From: Epulopiscium sp. Nele67-Bin004
GTDB lineage: Bacteria > Bacillota_A > Clostridia > Lachnospirales > Cellulosilyticaceae
Assembly: GCA_002007315.1 (NCBI GenBank)
Contig: LNZQ01000098.1
Coordinates: forward strand, 1-6,490
Direction of reading: 5' to 3'
DNA length: 6,490 nt
A model generated the notes under the pieces. The model saw only the letters and a list, made by a program, of their open reading frames with translations. It searched no databases and was not told the DNA's origin. Each line of letters begins with the position of its first letter. Positions within the stretch are counted from its first letter, which is position 1. Positions 1 through 6,429 of the stretch are shown piece after piece. The position numbers and the translations under genes are program-made.

Positions 1-370
1 CCACACCGTGACCCCACAAACACAGAAAAACAGAAACACACACAAATCCAAAGTGTGACAACATAGTTTTGAGAGATTATTCTAATCGCAGAAACAGAGA
101 AACTGTAGTTTCAGCCCCAGACAGGAAATTTACTCAGACTCTCTAATCTACATTATTAACATTCCTCAGCTTATGTTCAGTTTTTTGCAGTAGCTGTGTT
201 GGAGACACAGACTGAATGTCTTTGAATCTTTTTCAGATTTCATCGTCAAAATGAACCACTGACTTCTCTCCTTATGCAATCCCACATGCTGCAAAGTGGT
301 TAGTTTCCTCCATTTGTTTGGCTGCTTTTTTTCTGATGGATAAGTTAAGTTCGTTGCTTGCTAAAGCAGT

Positions 371-395
371 TGGGTTGAATCAAAAATACAACCCA
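371..395. repeat. Short inverted repeat, MITE-like
   Basis: TGGGTTG at 371-377 is repeated in perfect inverted form as CAACCCA at 389-395 around an 11-base AT-rich spacer. Short TGGGTT/AACCCA palindromes of this kind are common in dispersed fish repeats. The symmetry is seen directly; membership of any transposon family is inference. Confidence 0.4.
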
Positions 396-475
396 GATTA
401 CAAATAAGTTGGGACACTGTAAAATGTGAATGAAAAGTCATTTCTACCATTTGCAAATAAACCATGTTTGCTGAC
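395..475. repeat. Fragment resembling a common fish interspersed repeat
   Basis: The stretch contains AAGTTGGGACACTGT followed by AAAATGTGAATGAAAA and then a TTTGCAAAT core. From memory this order closely resembles a dispersed non-autonomous DNA-transposon-like sequence found in many teleost genomes. I cannot name the family or its borders, and only a fragment seems present. Confidence 0.5.
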
Positions 476-704
476 AACAGTGTTATGAACTTTTCCCGAA
501 CCAAAGAACTTATGTCCTTTTTATACAATCGTGTGTTTTACACAGTGGTGACCATCTACTTCCTCGCTTGTGAACAGCTGAGCCTTTTGAAGATGCCCCA
601 ATCATGATACTATTACTATTACTATCATTATTATTTCCAAGTCTTTTTATTACTCCCCTCTTAACATGTTTGAAAAATGTTGCTGGCATTATATTGAGAA
701 TAAA

Positions 705-743
705 CTTTTTTTTTCTTCTTCTTCTTCTTTTTTTTTTTTTTTT
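705..743 (+). repeat. Polypyrimidine / TTC microsatellite
   Basis: A run of T is followed by several CTT/TTC trinucleotide units and then a long T tract, ending in AAAAA. A looser trinucleotide-rich piece (ACT/ATT units) lies at about 608-636. These are simple-sequence repeats typical of vertebrate introns. Translated on the minus strand they give a Lys/Arg-rich frame that is not a gene. Confidence 0.8.
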
Positions 744-959
744 AAAAATCACTGAAATAAATGAAGTAAAACATTAAACATAGTGGTTTTGTACTGTTTT
801 CAGTTCAGAATATTCCACAAGAATTTGCCAGTTTATCACACACACAATCAGTTTCATTTAACACAGAAACTTCACGAAAGCAATAAGCCTGATGTAAGTC
901 TGAGTACTATGTTTAGTAAATGAAATGTTAATAGGTGTGTTGCTTGAGCTCTCACTAAC

Positions 960-1057
960 CGTGAGGGTCGAACCACCAGCTCAGAGACGGTTTCTGCGAG
1001 GGAAAGAAGAACAATATAGACACAATGATCACACCAGTGACGGCATCTGAGACATAC
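960..1057 (-). CDS. SLC13A3-like Na+/dicarboxylate cotransporter, internal exon
   Basis: Read on the minus strand, this 98-base block is preceded by a pyrimidine-rich tract ending CTGCAG (acceptor AG at 1059-1058) and followed by donor GTTAGT at 959-954. With one leading and one trailing base of split codons it encodes 32 residues without a stop, including YVSDAVTG and ILFFFPSQKPSLSWWFD. From memory, this closely matches vertebrate SLC13A3 (NaDC3), whose equivalent segment ends FFFPSQRPSLKWWFDF. SLC13A3 is a plasma-membrane transporter that couples sodium entry to uptake of succinate, alpha-ketoglutarate and N-acetylaspartate. The hydrophobic stretch fits a membrane segment followed by a loop. 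The other paralogues (SLC13A2, SLC13A5) fit less well at the WWFD end. This is host DNA, not bacterial. Confidence 0.82.
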
Positions 1058-1155
1058 CTGCAGGACAACAGGAGGAAATTATTAACAGAGATAGATCATT
1101 GACAGGAATCTCAACATAAAGATTCTGTGAGTTTGTATAAACAAGTGTGTTTTTC

Positions 1156-2055
1156 TCACCCTTTTTTAAAAAACACAGCCCAGCCAGTGACTATTTTTAG
1201 TGCAAATTCTGATTTTGCAAAAATTACATCAATATTGCATACTGCTTTAAAAGTAATTTTAAGTTCTTCAGTTATTTCAGCTATTTTATCACTAAATGTT
1301 GATAAAATCACTTCAATTTCTTCTTCTTCTTTTGCCATCAAAATTCTAATTTGGTTGTTCATTTCAACAACGATAGACGGCTCTATAAATACAGTTGCTC
1401 CTGCTCGTGATTGGTCATGAACTATTCCTTTGAATGCGTTTTTATGTTCAATTTTTATAGGTACACAATAACGTCCTTCACGTATTGTTATAACAGGTTC
1501 TTGCAACACATCTTTGTACTGCTGTCCATGAATAATATTTTGCATAGACTCCCTAACTTGATTGTGCAGTTTGTTTTTTTGCTTTCTAATTTGGCTAAGT
1601 GTTGGTGTTGCCTCATCTGAAAACTCATTTGGCCCTAAAATACAACGTTCAATTTCATGCTCAAGCTCTGGATATATAGCAAGCAAGTCAAAATAAGGTA
1701 ACAAGCTATCAAAGTCTAACCCCTCAATTTCTTCTTTTGAATATTTTTTTAGTAGACGTGACGTTTTTAAAACTTTAGCCACATTTAAAATCTCACTTGC
1801 ACTTAAAATTGAACCCACATCAACTCGTTTTATTGACGTATCTATTTCCAAAACTTTGTTTATTGGTGGTCTACCTTTTTTTATGCTCATATTAAGTGCT
1901 TGCAATGTTTCTTTTTGCAAACGATACACATCTTTAGCAACGCTTGTTGGTGTCATGTTTACAACTTCATCTTTTGCTTTATCTGTTACGGCATATTGCA
2001 TAAGCATTTCCCGAACTTTGTTAAATTCAAGTTTGTATAAAGCTTTTTTATTCAT
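1156..2055 (-). CDS. mutS2: Endonuclease MutS2, N-terminal part only (truncated at chimeric junction)
   Basis: MutS2 is a MutS-family ATPase without mismatch-repair function. In Bacillus it acts on collided ribosomes; in other bacteria it has been linked to suppression of recombination. The first ~287 residues follow the B. subtilis protein: an N-terminal LEFNKVREML block, a GSILSASE block (81-88), VITIREGRYCVPIK (188-201) and GIVHDQSRAGATVFIEP (210-226) of the core/lever region, then FAKSEFAL at 279-286. After that the similarity stops and the last ~11 residues are read from fish exon sequence. The open frame ends with TGA at 1156-1158, which is really the fish splice donor. About 500 residues are lost, including the ATPase with its Walker A motif and the C-terminal Smr nuclease domain; full MutS2 is about 785 residues. 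The start ATG follows GCGAGGT by about 6 bases, 22 bases after the pyrE stop, so the two genes are probably co-transcribed. Confidence 0.9.
   Translation of the reverse strand: MNKKALYKLEFNKVREMLMQYAVTDKAKDEVVNMTPTSVAKDVYRLQKETLQALNMSIKKGRPPINKVLEIDTSIKRVDVGSILSASEILNVAKVLKTSRLLKKYSKEEIEGLDFDSLLPYFDLLAIYPELEHEIERCILGPNEFSDEATPTLSQIRKQKNKLHNQVRESMQNIIHGQQYKDVLQEPVITIREGRYCVPIKIEHKNAFKGIVHDQSRAGATVFIEPSIVVEMNNQIRILMAKEEEEIEVILSTFSDKIAEITEELKITFKAVCNIDVIFAKSEFALKIVTGWAVFFKKG
1160..1191 (-). CDS. SLC13A3-like transporter, 3' end of the preceding exon (truncated by junction)
   Basis: On the minus strand these bases read VTGWAVFFKK plus two bases of a split Gly codon, then a strong donor GTGAGA at 1159-1154. 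Splicing to the exon at 1057 completes the Gly codon and gives FFKKGYVSDA, which fits the SLC13 layout in which a GW-containing loop precedes the YVSDA membrane segment. The intron between them (1058-1159, about 102 bases) is short, as is common in fish. The 5' part of this exon is missing because bacterial sequence begins at about 1190. The exact first host base cannot be fixed by eye. Confidence 0.65.
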
Positions 2056-2077
2056 CGAAAAACCTCGCTATGTCAAA

Positions 2078-2716
2078 TTATTTAACACAATATAAATCTA
2101 AATATGCTTCCATTTTGTCAATTTGCTCTTTGTCCTCAAGAGTGTCTATGATTTCACGAACTGTTACAATTGGAAACGTTTTAATTCCAAATTCTTCTTC
2201 AATTTCTTGGATTGCTGTTTTGTCGCCAGTACCTTTTTCCATTCTATCAACCGATATAACTAGCCCAACTATATTAATATTTGCTTGTTGCTTTAAAATT
2301 GGCAAACATTCTCTAATAGCTGTTCCTGCTGTTATAACGTCCTCAACTATAATAACATTGTCTCCATCTTTAAGCTTGTACCCAACCATAGTTCCACCTT
2401 CTCCGTGGTCTTTTGCCTCTTTACGGTTAAAGCAATAGCTTGAATTTATATTATATTTGTTGTTTAGAGCGATTGACGTTGTAACAACGAGCGGTATACC
2501 TTTGTACGCAGGTCCAAATAAAACGTAGTCATCACCCAAATTTTCTTTGATACAATCTGCATAAAATTCGCCAAGTTTCCCCACTTGGTCACCAGTTTGG
2601 TAATTACCTGTATTTACAAAATACGGTGTGTTTCTTCCGCTTTTCGTCACGAAGTCCCCAAATGTAAGAACACCTGCTTCTCTCATAAACTTAATAAACT
2701 CATTTTTGTAACTCAT
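2078..2716 (-). CDS. pyrE: Orotate phosphoribosyltransferase
   Basis: This enzyme joins orotate and PRPP to give orotidine 5'-monophosphate and pyrophosphate, the fifth step of de novo pyrimidine synthesis in the cytoplasm. At 212 residues it has the usual length and looks complete. Visible landmarks are an N-terminal GVLTFGDFVTKSGRNTPYFV substrate region (15-34), GPAYKGIPL (68-76), the flexible catalytic loop RKEAKDHGEGG (98-108) with its conserved Lys and His, and the PRPP-binding signature VIIVEDVITAGTA (121-133) with the adjacent acidic pair ED. The start is supported by a strong GGAGGT site 9 bases upstream (2726-2731). It is the first gene of a pyrE-mutS2 operon. It stands apart from other pyr genes here, and the leader is only about 27 bases, too short for a PyrR attenuator. 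Confidence 0.96.
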   Translation of the reverse strand: MSYKNEFIKFMREAGVLTFGDFVTKSGRNTPYFVNTGNYQTGDQVGKLGEFYADCIKENLGDDYVLFGPAYKGIPLVVTTSIALNNKYNINSSYCFNRKEAKDHGEGGTMVGYKLKDGDNVIIVEDVITAGTAIRECLPILKQQANINIVGLVISVDRMEKGTGDKTAIQEIEEEFGIKTFPIVTVREIIDTLEDKEQIDKMEAYLDLYCVK

Positions 2717-2749
2717 TTTTCCTTTACCTCCAAAATTTATAATATACTT

Positions 2750-2778
2750 ATAATATCACGTTATTTTGCATATAACAA
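2750..2778 (-). promoter_or_regulatory. pyrE promoter (extended -10)
   Basis: On the minus strand TTGTTA (2778-2773) lies exactly 17 bases before TATTAT (2755-2750), and the -10 is preceded by TG one base upstream (TGATATTAT), an extended -10. Transcription would start near 2743, leaving a leader of about 27 bases that contains the GGAGGT ribosome site. This is pattern matching in AT-rich DNA, but position and spacing fit well. Confidence 0.65.
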
Positions 2779-2805
2779 TTACTAATTACTAATATTGTGC
2801 GATGT

Positions 2806-2834
2806 TTGACATTATATTATGTTATAAGTATACT
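2806..2834 (+). promoter_or_regulatory. Sigma-A promoter of the EEP-fold gene
   Basis: A perfect -35 TTGACA (2806-2811) is followed after exactly 17 bases by TATACT (2829-2834), five of six matches to the -10 consensus. The predicted start is near 2841. The leader then carries GAGGTGAT (2859-2866), an eight-base complement to the 16S rRNA 3' end, just ahead of the ATG at 2869. The near-consensus elements suggest strong constitutive activity unless a regulator binds the palindrome that overlaps the -10. Confidence 0.75.
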
Positions 2835-2838
2835 TATA
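2823..2838. promoter_or_regulatory. 16-bp perfect palindrome over the -10, possible operator
   Basis: TATAAGTATACTTATA is perfectly self-complementary over 16 bases and covers the -10 element of the rightward promoter. Its half TATACTTATA recurs exactly at 2743-2752, next to the predicted pyrE start. The symmetry is directly visible. A role as a repressor site is inference, and AT-rich composition raises the chance of coincidence. Confidence 0.35.
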
Positions 2839-2868
2839 TTTATGATTTTAATGGACTTGAGGTGATTT

Positions 2869-3909
2869 ATGGAAAAATTTTTAAATAAAATGACGATAGC
2901 AATAGGAATAGTATTAGTAATATTGAGTTTAATATTACTAGGATATTTAGGATTTTTAACAATTTATGAGTATAAACCAAATCAATTTTTATATATAACT
3001 ACTGAGAATAATCAAAATGAGGTTGTTCCGCTTGAAACTCCTCTTACTATAACAACATTAAATTTAGGATTTGGAGCATATGAACCTGAGTTTAGTTATT
3101 TTTTCGAAGATGGCGAAATGACCCAAGCAAAAAATTTGGATACAATTATTGATAATTTATCTATGTCGCTTGATGCAGTTTTGGGAACAAGACCAGATAT
3201 AGTACTTGTTCAAGAAGTTGATAGTCGTGCAACTAGAAGTCATTATACATCACAAATTTCTATGATAGATAGGGTGTTATCATCTCATTCATCAAGCTAT
3301 ACCCCTATATTTGTGCAAAAATGGCTTGCTTATCCGTTTGATGATATGCACGGAATAACAAATTCGGGAACTTTAACGCTAACTAGTCATTATATTAGCG
3401 AGAGTTTGCGGGTTGCCTTGCCAAGCTCTGAGGTGTCTTGGCCTATGAATATTGTGAGCAGTGTTGATCCTGCACTCACCATTCATCGTATGCCTACCGA
3501 GGGAGATAGAGAGCTTGTTGTGATTCACCTTCATTTGCTTGACTATAGCGGAGGGGTTGATAGAACGCTTTTTATCCAAATGCTTGAGGTGCTTGAGGAA
3601 ATAATAATGGAAGAATATTCTATGAAAGGTAATTACGTTATCGTTGGCGGGGATTTTGGTTATATTCTCGAAAATATTGTAACAGATGAAGAAGTGTCTA
3701 ATCATACTGCTAACAAGTTGCTTGATTTGTATGAATTTAAGTGGCTTATAGATACTAGTAAACCTACAACTGTAATTGATGATAAGTTTTATATTACTAG
3801 TGGATTTTTAGTTTCTCGAAATGTTGATGTGTACTCTATTAAGACAATAGATACTGGGCTTGAATTTAGCAAAGGTAACCCCGTTAGTATGACATTTGAA
3901 CTAGATTAA
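2869..3909 (+). CDS. Membrane-anchored endonuclease/exonuclease/phosphatase (EEP) fold protein, probable pseudoenzyme
   Basis: The 346-residue protein has a short positive N-terminus, one membrane segment at about 9-32, and a domain that would lie outside the cell if N-in. That domain follows the EEP (DNase I-like) order seen in Clostridia homologues: TLNLGFGAY (63-71), DIVLVQEVD (110-118) with the metal-binding Glu116, TRSH (122-125), HGITNSGTLTL (161-171), a loop around HLHLLDY (220-226), GGDFG (260-264) and SKGNPV (334-339). Active relatives usually have NxHL at the third site, GGDFNHD at the fourth and SDHNPV at the last. Here the catalytic Asn after GGDF is Gly and the Asp-His pair is Lys-Gly. 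The substrate is unknown, and catalysis by the normal mechanism seems unlikely. The start is set by GAGGTGAT just upstream and by the promoter at 2806. The reading frame is intact, so the protein is probably made. Confidence 0.85.
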   Translation: MEKFLNKMTIAIGIVLVILSLILLGYLGFLTIYEYKPNQFLYITTENNQNEVVPLETPLTITTLNLGFGAYEPEFSYFFEDGEMTQAKNLDTIIDNLSMSLDAVLGTRPDIVLVQEVDSRATRSHYTSQISMIDRVLSSHSSSYTPIFVQKWLAYPFDDMHGITNSGTLTLTSHYISESLRVALPSSEVSWPMNIVSSVDPALTIHRMPTEGDRELVVIHLHLLDYSGGVDRTLFIQMLEVLEEIIMEEYSMKGNYVIVGGDFGYILENIVTDEEVSNHTANKLLDLYEFKWLIDTSKPTTVIDDKFYITSGFLVSRNVDVYSIKTIDTGLEFSKGNPVSMTFELD

Positions 3910-3911
3910 AC

Positions 3912-3944
3912 ACAAATAGGACGTTTATTAGGCGTCCTATTTGT
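3912..3944 (+). terminator. Hairpin terminator after the EEP gene
   Basis: ACAAATAGGACG (3912-3923) pairs perfectly over 12 bases with CGTCCTATTTGT (3933-3944), with a 9-base loop, starting 3 bases after the TAA stop. The T-rich end lies within the right arm (TATTTGTT) rather than as a long free tract, so it may be a modest terminator. It may also act on minus-strand transcripts coming from the DUF4160 remnant side. Confidence 0.7.
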
Positions 3945-3949
3945 TGCGA

Positions 3950-4141
3950 TTAGAATAAATCAAAATAATCATTCCATTTATACACAACATCTTTTCTATT
4001 ATTTGCTATATACTTTAATATTTTTTTCAATTCTTTATCTGGAATTTTACTATCATTATGACAAATTTCTATTCCATCTCTTTTTATTCAAACTTTTGTT
4101 GCATTTTGAGTTTGCTTCCCTTTAGATATGTGCAAATAAAT
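3950..4141 (-). pseudogene. DUF4160-family gene remnant, N-terminus lost and one nonsense codon
   Basis: Read on the minus strand from 4141 to the TAA at 3950-3952, the frame gives YLHISKGKQTQNATKV, then TGA (4090-4088), then IKRDGIEICHNDSKIP, and later KELKKILKYI and VYKWNDYFDLF. From memory this follows DUF4160 proteins, which carry an HxHVSKGK..NATKxWI block, an N-S-x-IP turn and a C-terminal KWxEYF. These small proteins of unknown function often sit in toxin-antitoxin-like or mobile contexts. The TGA falls exactly where the family has Trp. The usual first ~30 residues (a FYGIxIxM..NPPH segment) and any start codon are absent, and sequence homology ends at the terminator at 4143. All other Trp codons I checked in the neighbouring genes are TGG, so this looks like a decayed gene rather than recoding. 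Confidence 0.65.
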
Positions 4142-4142
4142 T

Positions 4143-4181
4143 AAAAAAGAGTTGCTCAATTTTTATGAACAACTCTTTTTT
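4143..4181 (-). terminator. Bidirectional intrinsic terminator downstream of tRNA-Leu
   Basis: AAAAAAGAGTTG (4143-4154) pairs with CAACTCTTTTTT (4170-4181) over 12 bases, with a 15-base loop that can close by three more pairs. Both strands end in a T tract after the GC-containing stem. It starts 7 bases beyond the tRNA 3' end and most likely ends the tRNA transcript; it would also stop any rightward transcript from the EEP side. Confidence 0.85.
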
Positions 4182-4187
4182 TTTGGA

Positions 4188-4269
4188 TACCGATGGTGGG
4201 ACTCGAACCCACACGATTTATGGTCGACGGATTTTGAATCCGTTGCGTCTGCCATTCCGCCACATCGGC
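4188..4269 (-). tRNA. tRNA-Leu (anticodon CAA)
   Basis: On the minus strand a class II tRNA of 82 bases folds well. The acceptor arm GCCGATG pairs with CATCGGT (one G-U at the top pair) followed by discriminator A. The anticodon arm is ACGGA-TTCAAAA-TCCGT with CAA at the anticodon, reading UUG Leu codons. A long variable arm has CGA/TCG pairing, and the T arm is GTGGG-TTCGAGT-CCCAC. The D region contains TGGCGGAATGGCAGACGC, typical of tRNA-Leu. The 3' CCA is not encoded: TCC follows the discriminator, so CCA must be added after transcription. It is a single-gene unit with its own promoter and terminator. Confidence 0.96.
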
Positions 4270-4289
4270 AAAACTTTATTACCTAAAAC

Positions 4290-4318
4290 ATTTTATCACA
4301 CCTTTTTATAAAATGCAA
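4290..4318 (-). promoter_or_regulatory. tRNA-Leu promoter
   Basis: On the minus strand TTGCAT (4318-4313) lies exactly 17 bases before TAAAAT (4295-4290), with TGTGA in front of the -10 giving an extended TGn element. Transcription would begin near 4283, about 14 bases before the mature tRNA 5' end, which leaves a short leader for RNase P to remove. Confidence 0.7.
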
Positions 4319-4353
4319 CAGTTTTTTTATTTTTTTCCAGTTTTTTATATCAA

Positions 4354-4397
4354 AAAGCAGAGCGGCCATATTAATAAAAATGAACTATCTCTGCTTT
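4354..4397 (-). terminator. Terminator after the chemoreceptor gene
   Basis: On the minus strand AAAGCAGAG (4397-4389) pairs with CTCTGCTTT (4362-4354) around a 26-base loop, followed by TT and an AT-rich stretch. It begins 55 bases after the chemoreceptor stop. The long loop and short T tract make it less typical than the tRNA terminator, but position and perfect 9-base stem support it. Confidence 0.6.
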
Positions 4398-4452
4398 ATT
4401 TTATTCATCTGCTTAACAAAGACAAAAAAGAAGTGAAATAATTAACTTAGTT

Positions 4453-6429
4453 TTAAATCTTAAATTTATTCATCTGTTCTTTAAGTGCTGTTGTTTGTGT
4501 TGAAAGTTCTTCCGCTGTTAAAAGATTTTCTTCTGCTATTGCGGTGTTATGCGAAATACCCGTAGTTAAGTATTCAATATCTTTTGTAAGTTGGTTAAGC
4601 AACTGAGTTTGTTCAACTGCATTTTGATGAACTTCTTGTGAAGAATCTTTTGTTTCATTACTTGCTATAATAATGTTGCTAAGCGTTTGCTCTGTAAGCT
4701 TCACCATTTGTTCACCCTCTTTTATGCTCTCTAGATTATTATTAATCATATTAAATATCTGTTGAACTATTTCTGTTGTCTTGTTCGAAAGTTCTCTTAC
4801 CTCTCCTGCTACAACTGCAAAACCTTTACCTGATTCACCTGCTCTTGCTGATTCTATTGCAGCATTAAGTGCTAACAAGTTTGTTTGGCTTGCTATATCT
4901 TCTATCAGTTTTATAACATTTTGAATGTCTTGGGTTGAACTGCTAATATTGTTCATTGAGTTTACTAATTGGTCTGTAACTTCTTTAGACTGATTTGCAG
5001 TTTCTGCCATCTGTATAATTGTTTGATTGTTTGTGTTTAGTTTATTCACATTGTTGTTAATACTAGTTGCTACTTGTTTAGTGTCCTCTCGGAAGTTTTC
5101 TAAAAGATTTGATTGTGTTGCACTTTCACTAGCTAAGTTGCTAGCTGATAAATTTATATTGCTAACTGCTTGGTTCATCTGATTTGTAGACGTTATCGTG
5201 CTACTAAGTAATTGTTTTAAACTGCTAGATATATTTGTTAGCGAAGTTTTAATTTGGCTAAAGTCGCCTAAGTAGTTTTGTGTTGGTTGTTTAGTAAAGT
5301 CCCCTTCTGCATAGTGGTCTAATGTTGTTCCTATTTCTCCGATGTAGTTGTTAAGACTTGCAGATAATTTTGTTAACGAATTTGTAAGGTTGTCTATCTC
5401 TTCACTATTACGGTTGATATTTGCTAAGTCATACTTTAAGTTACCTTGGCTTATTTGCGTCAACGCTTGAGATACCTCGTCTATTGGCGATAAATAAGTT
5501 TTTGTTATACGTGCTATTGCAAAACTACATAAAGCTATTGCACCTATTGCTGTCACTAAACCTTGTAACAATATTGACCCTATCGCTTGTTCAACATATT
5601 TTGTTGGATAATTTGAAAGTATAATCCAATCGGTATTTGGTATACTACGTTTAATAACGCTTATCTCTGCACCATAAAGATTTGTGTTAATTGTTGTTTC
5701 CCCTTCTGGTGCTTGTAGTGCATTTGTAAAATTTGCTTGTGTGTTCAATAGATTGTGAATGTTATCTGAAGTTGGAATCCAATCATTGTCTGGATGCATT
5801 AAGATGTTAAGATTCTCATCTACAACTAATGCATATAAACTTTCTTCACTAGCTTCTATATCTCTAACAACTTGAATTAAACTTTCTATCGAAACGTTTG
5901 CTACTAAAATACCTACTTCTTTATTTCCATCATAAATACGTCTAGCGATAGATGTTATCATATTTCCATTTGAATGTACGTATGGGTCTGTTATAACAGT
6001 TCCTCGCACGCCTTCAGTTTGAATGTACCAAGGTCTTGATGTTGCATCCCAGTCCGCAGCAGGAACTGTATAATGCGAGTGATAACTTGTTAGCGTATCA
6101 AAACACCAATAATAAACTGAGTCAACATCTGGCATAGAACCTGGTATACTTGCTAAGTATTCATTAAAATACGTTTTGTTATCAAATAGCTTGTTATATT
6201 CAATATTGTGTGCAAGAGTATCAAGAAATGTTATTTTTGATGTAATGAGTTCATCCGCATGTGATGATGCAGTTGCTAAAGCTCCTTCAATTTTACTTGC
6301 ATCTAATTCTCTTAGATTTTCAACTGAACTCGCCGTTCTTGTTCCTATATTTAAAACTACTAATCCTACCACCATTGGATAGATTAATAACTTTATTATC
6401 GAACTTAAACTTCTAATCTTATTTGGCAT
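4453..6429 (-). CDS. Methyl-accepting chemotaxis protein with dCache sensor
   Basis: This 658-residue transmembrane chemoreceptor senses a small molecule outside the cell and controls the CheA kinase through CheW. Layout: cytoplasmic start, membrane segment at about 11-30, extracellular double-Cache domain (~35-275), membrane segment at about 283-306, HAMP (~307-360), a second HAMP-like stretch with AEGDFT (374-379), then the signalling coiled coil. The hairpin tip is visible as [20 protein letters not shown] (512-531) followed by [15 protein letters not shown] (534-548), which contacts CheW and CheA. In the Cache part RPWY (132-135) and DPYV (148-151) match the ligand pocket. The usual Asp near the end of the membrane-distal Cache module (GVDIS-type) is Asn178 in VANVS, so the amino-acid-sensing motif is not complete. 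No C-terminal CheR/CheB tether pentapeptide is seen. The start is supported by AAGGAGAA with the GGAG core 10 bases before the ATG. The gene stands alone, as orphan receptors often do. Confidence 0.95.
   Translation of the reverse strand: MPNKIRSLSSIIKLLIYPMVVGLVVLNIGTRTASSVENLRELDASKIEGALATASSHADELITSKITFLDTLAHNIEYNKLFDNKTYFNEYLASIPGSMPDVDSVYYWCFDTLTSYHSHYTVPAADWDATSRPWYIQTEGVRGTVITDPYVHSNGNMITSIARRIYDGNKEVGILVANVSIESLIQVVRDIEASEESLYALVVDENLNILMHPDNDWIPTSDNIHNLLNTQANFTNALQAPEGETTINTNLYGAEISVIKRSIPNTDWIILSNYPTKYVEQAIGSILLQGLVTAIGAIALCSFAIARITKTYLSPIDEVSQALTQISQGNLKYDLANINRNSEEIDNLTNSLTKLSASLNNYIGEIGTTLDHYAEGDFTKQPTQNYLGDFSQIKTSLTNISSSLKQLLSSTITSTNQMNQAVSNINLSASNLASESATQSNLLENFREDTKQVATSINNNVNKLNTNNQTIIQMAETANQSKEVTDQLVNSMNNISSSTQDIQNVIKLIEDIASQTNLLALNAAIESARAGESGKGFAVVAGEVRELSNKTTEIVQQIFNMINNNLESIKEGEQMVKLTEQTLSNIIIASNETKDSSQEVHQNAVEQTQLLNQLTKDIEYLTTGISHNTAIAEENLLTAEELSTQTTALKEQMNKFKI

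Larger units (their letters stand above)
1..1190. other. Fish (host) genomic segment
   Basis: This stretch does not look bacterial: it has no plausible bacterial gene, has homopolymer and trinucleotide tracts, and carries two splice-flanked minus-strand coding pieces that match the vertebrate SLC13A3 family. Positions 1-959 would be the downstream intron of that gene. Apart from the repeat-like pieces listed separately, I see nothing recognisable in 1-370 or 475-700. I looked in 1-950 for the next SLC13A3 exon on the minus strand and did not see one. Vertebrate origin is well supported by the exons. Fish rather than another vertebrate rests on the repeat resemblance near 395-475 and is inference. 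Confidence 0.85.

Noticed and set aside
193..207. TGTGT/ACACA hairpin in the fish segment
   Set aside because: A five-base stem is expected by chance, and nothing around it suggests a function.
510..752. 80-residue minus-strand open frame with a Lys/Arg-rich start
   Set aside because: The basic run is translation of the TTC/T microsatellite in fish intron DNA; there is no ribosome site, splice context or recognisable domain.
1156..2055. Genuine MutS2-transporter fusion protein
   Set aside because: The fish part ends at a splice donor after ten residues and the frame agreement has a one-in-three chance, so a chimeric sequence explains it better.
1127..2438. Several plus-strand open frames of 66-122 residues across mutS2 and pyrE
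   Set aside because: They are antisense to well-supported genes, lack ribosome sites and show no recognisable domain.
2717..2868. Riboswitch or PyrR attenuator ahead of pyrE
   Set aside because: The predicted leader is about 27 bases with no room for alternative hairpins, and no PyrR-binding loop is visible.
3379..3705. 108-residue minus-strand open frame within the EEP gene
   Set aside because: It is antisense to a gene with a clear promoter, ribosome site and family motifs, and has no plausible start signal of its own.
4188..4269. Integrated element with attachment repeats at tRNA-Leu
   Set aside because: No integrase gene and no second copy of the tRNA 3' end is visible in the window; only a gene remnant lies next to it.
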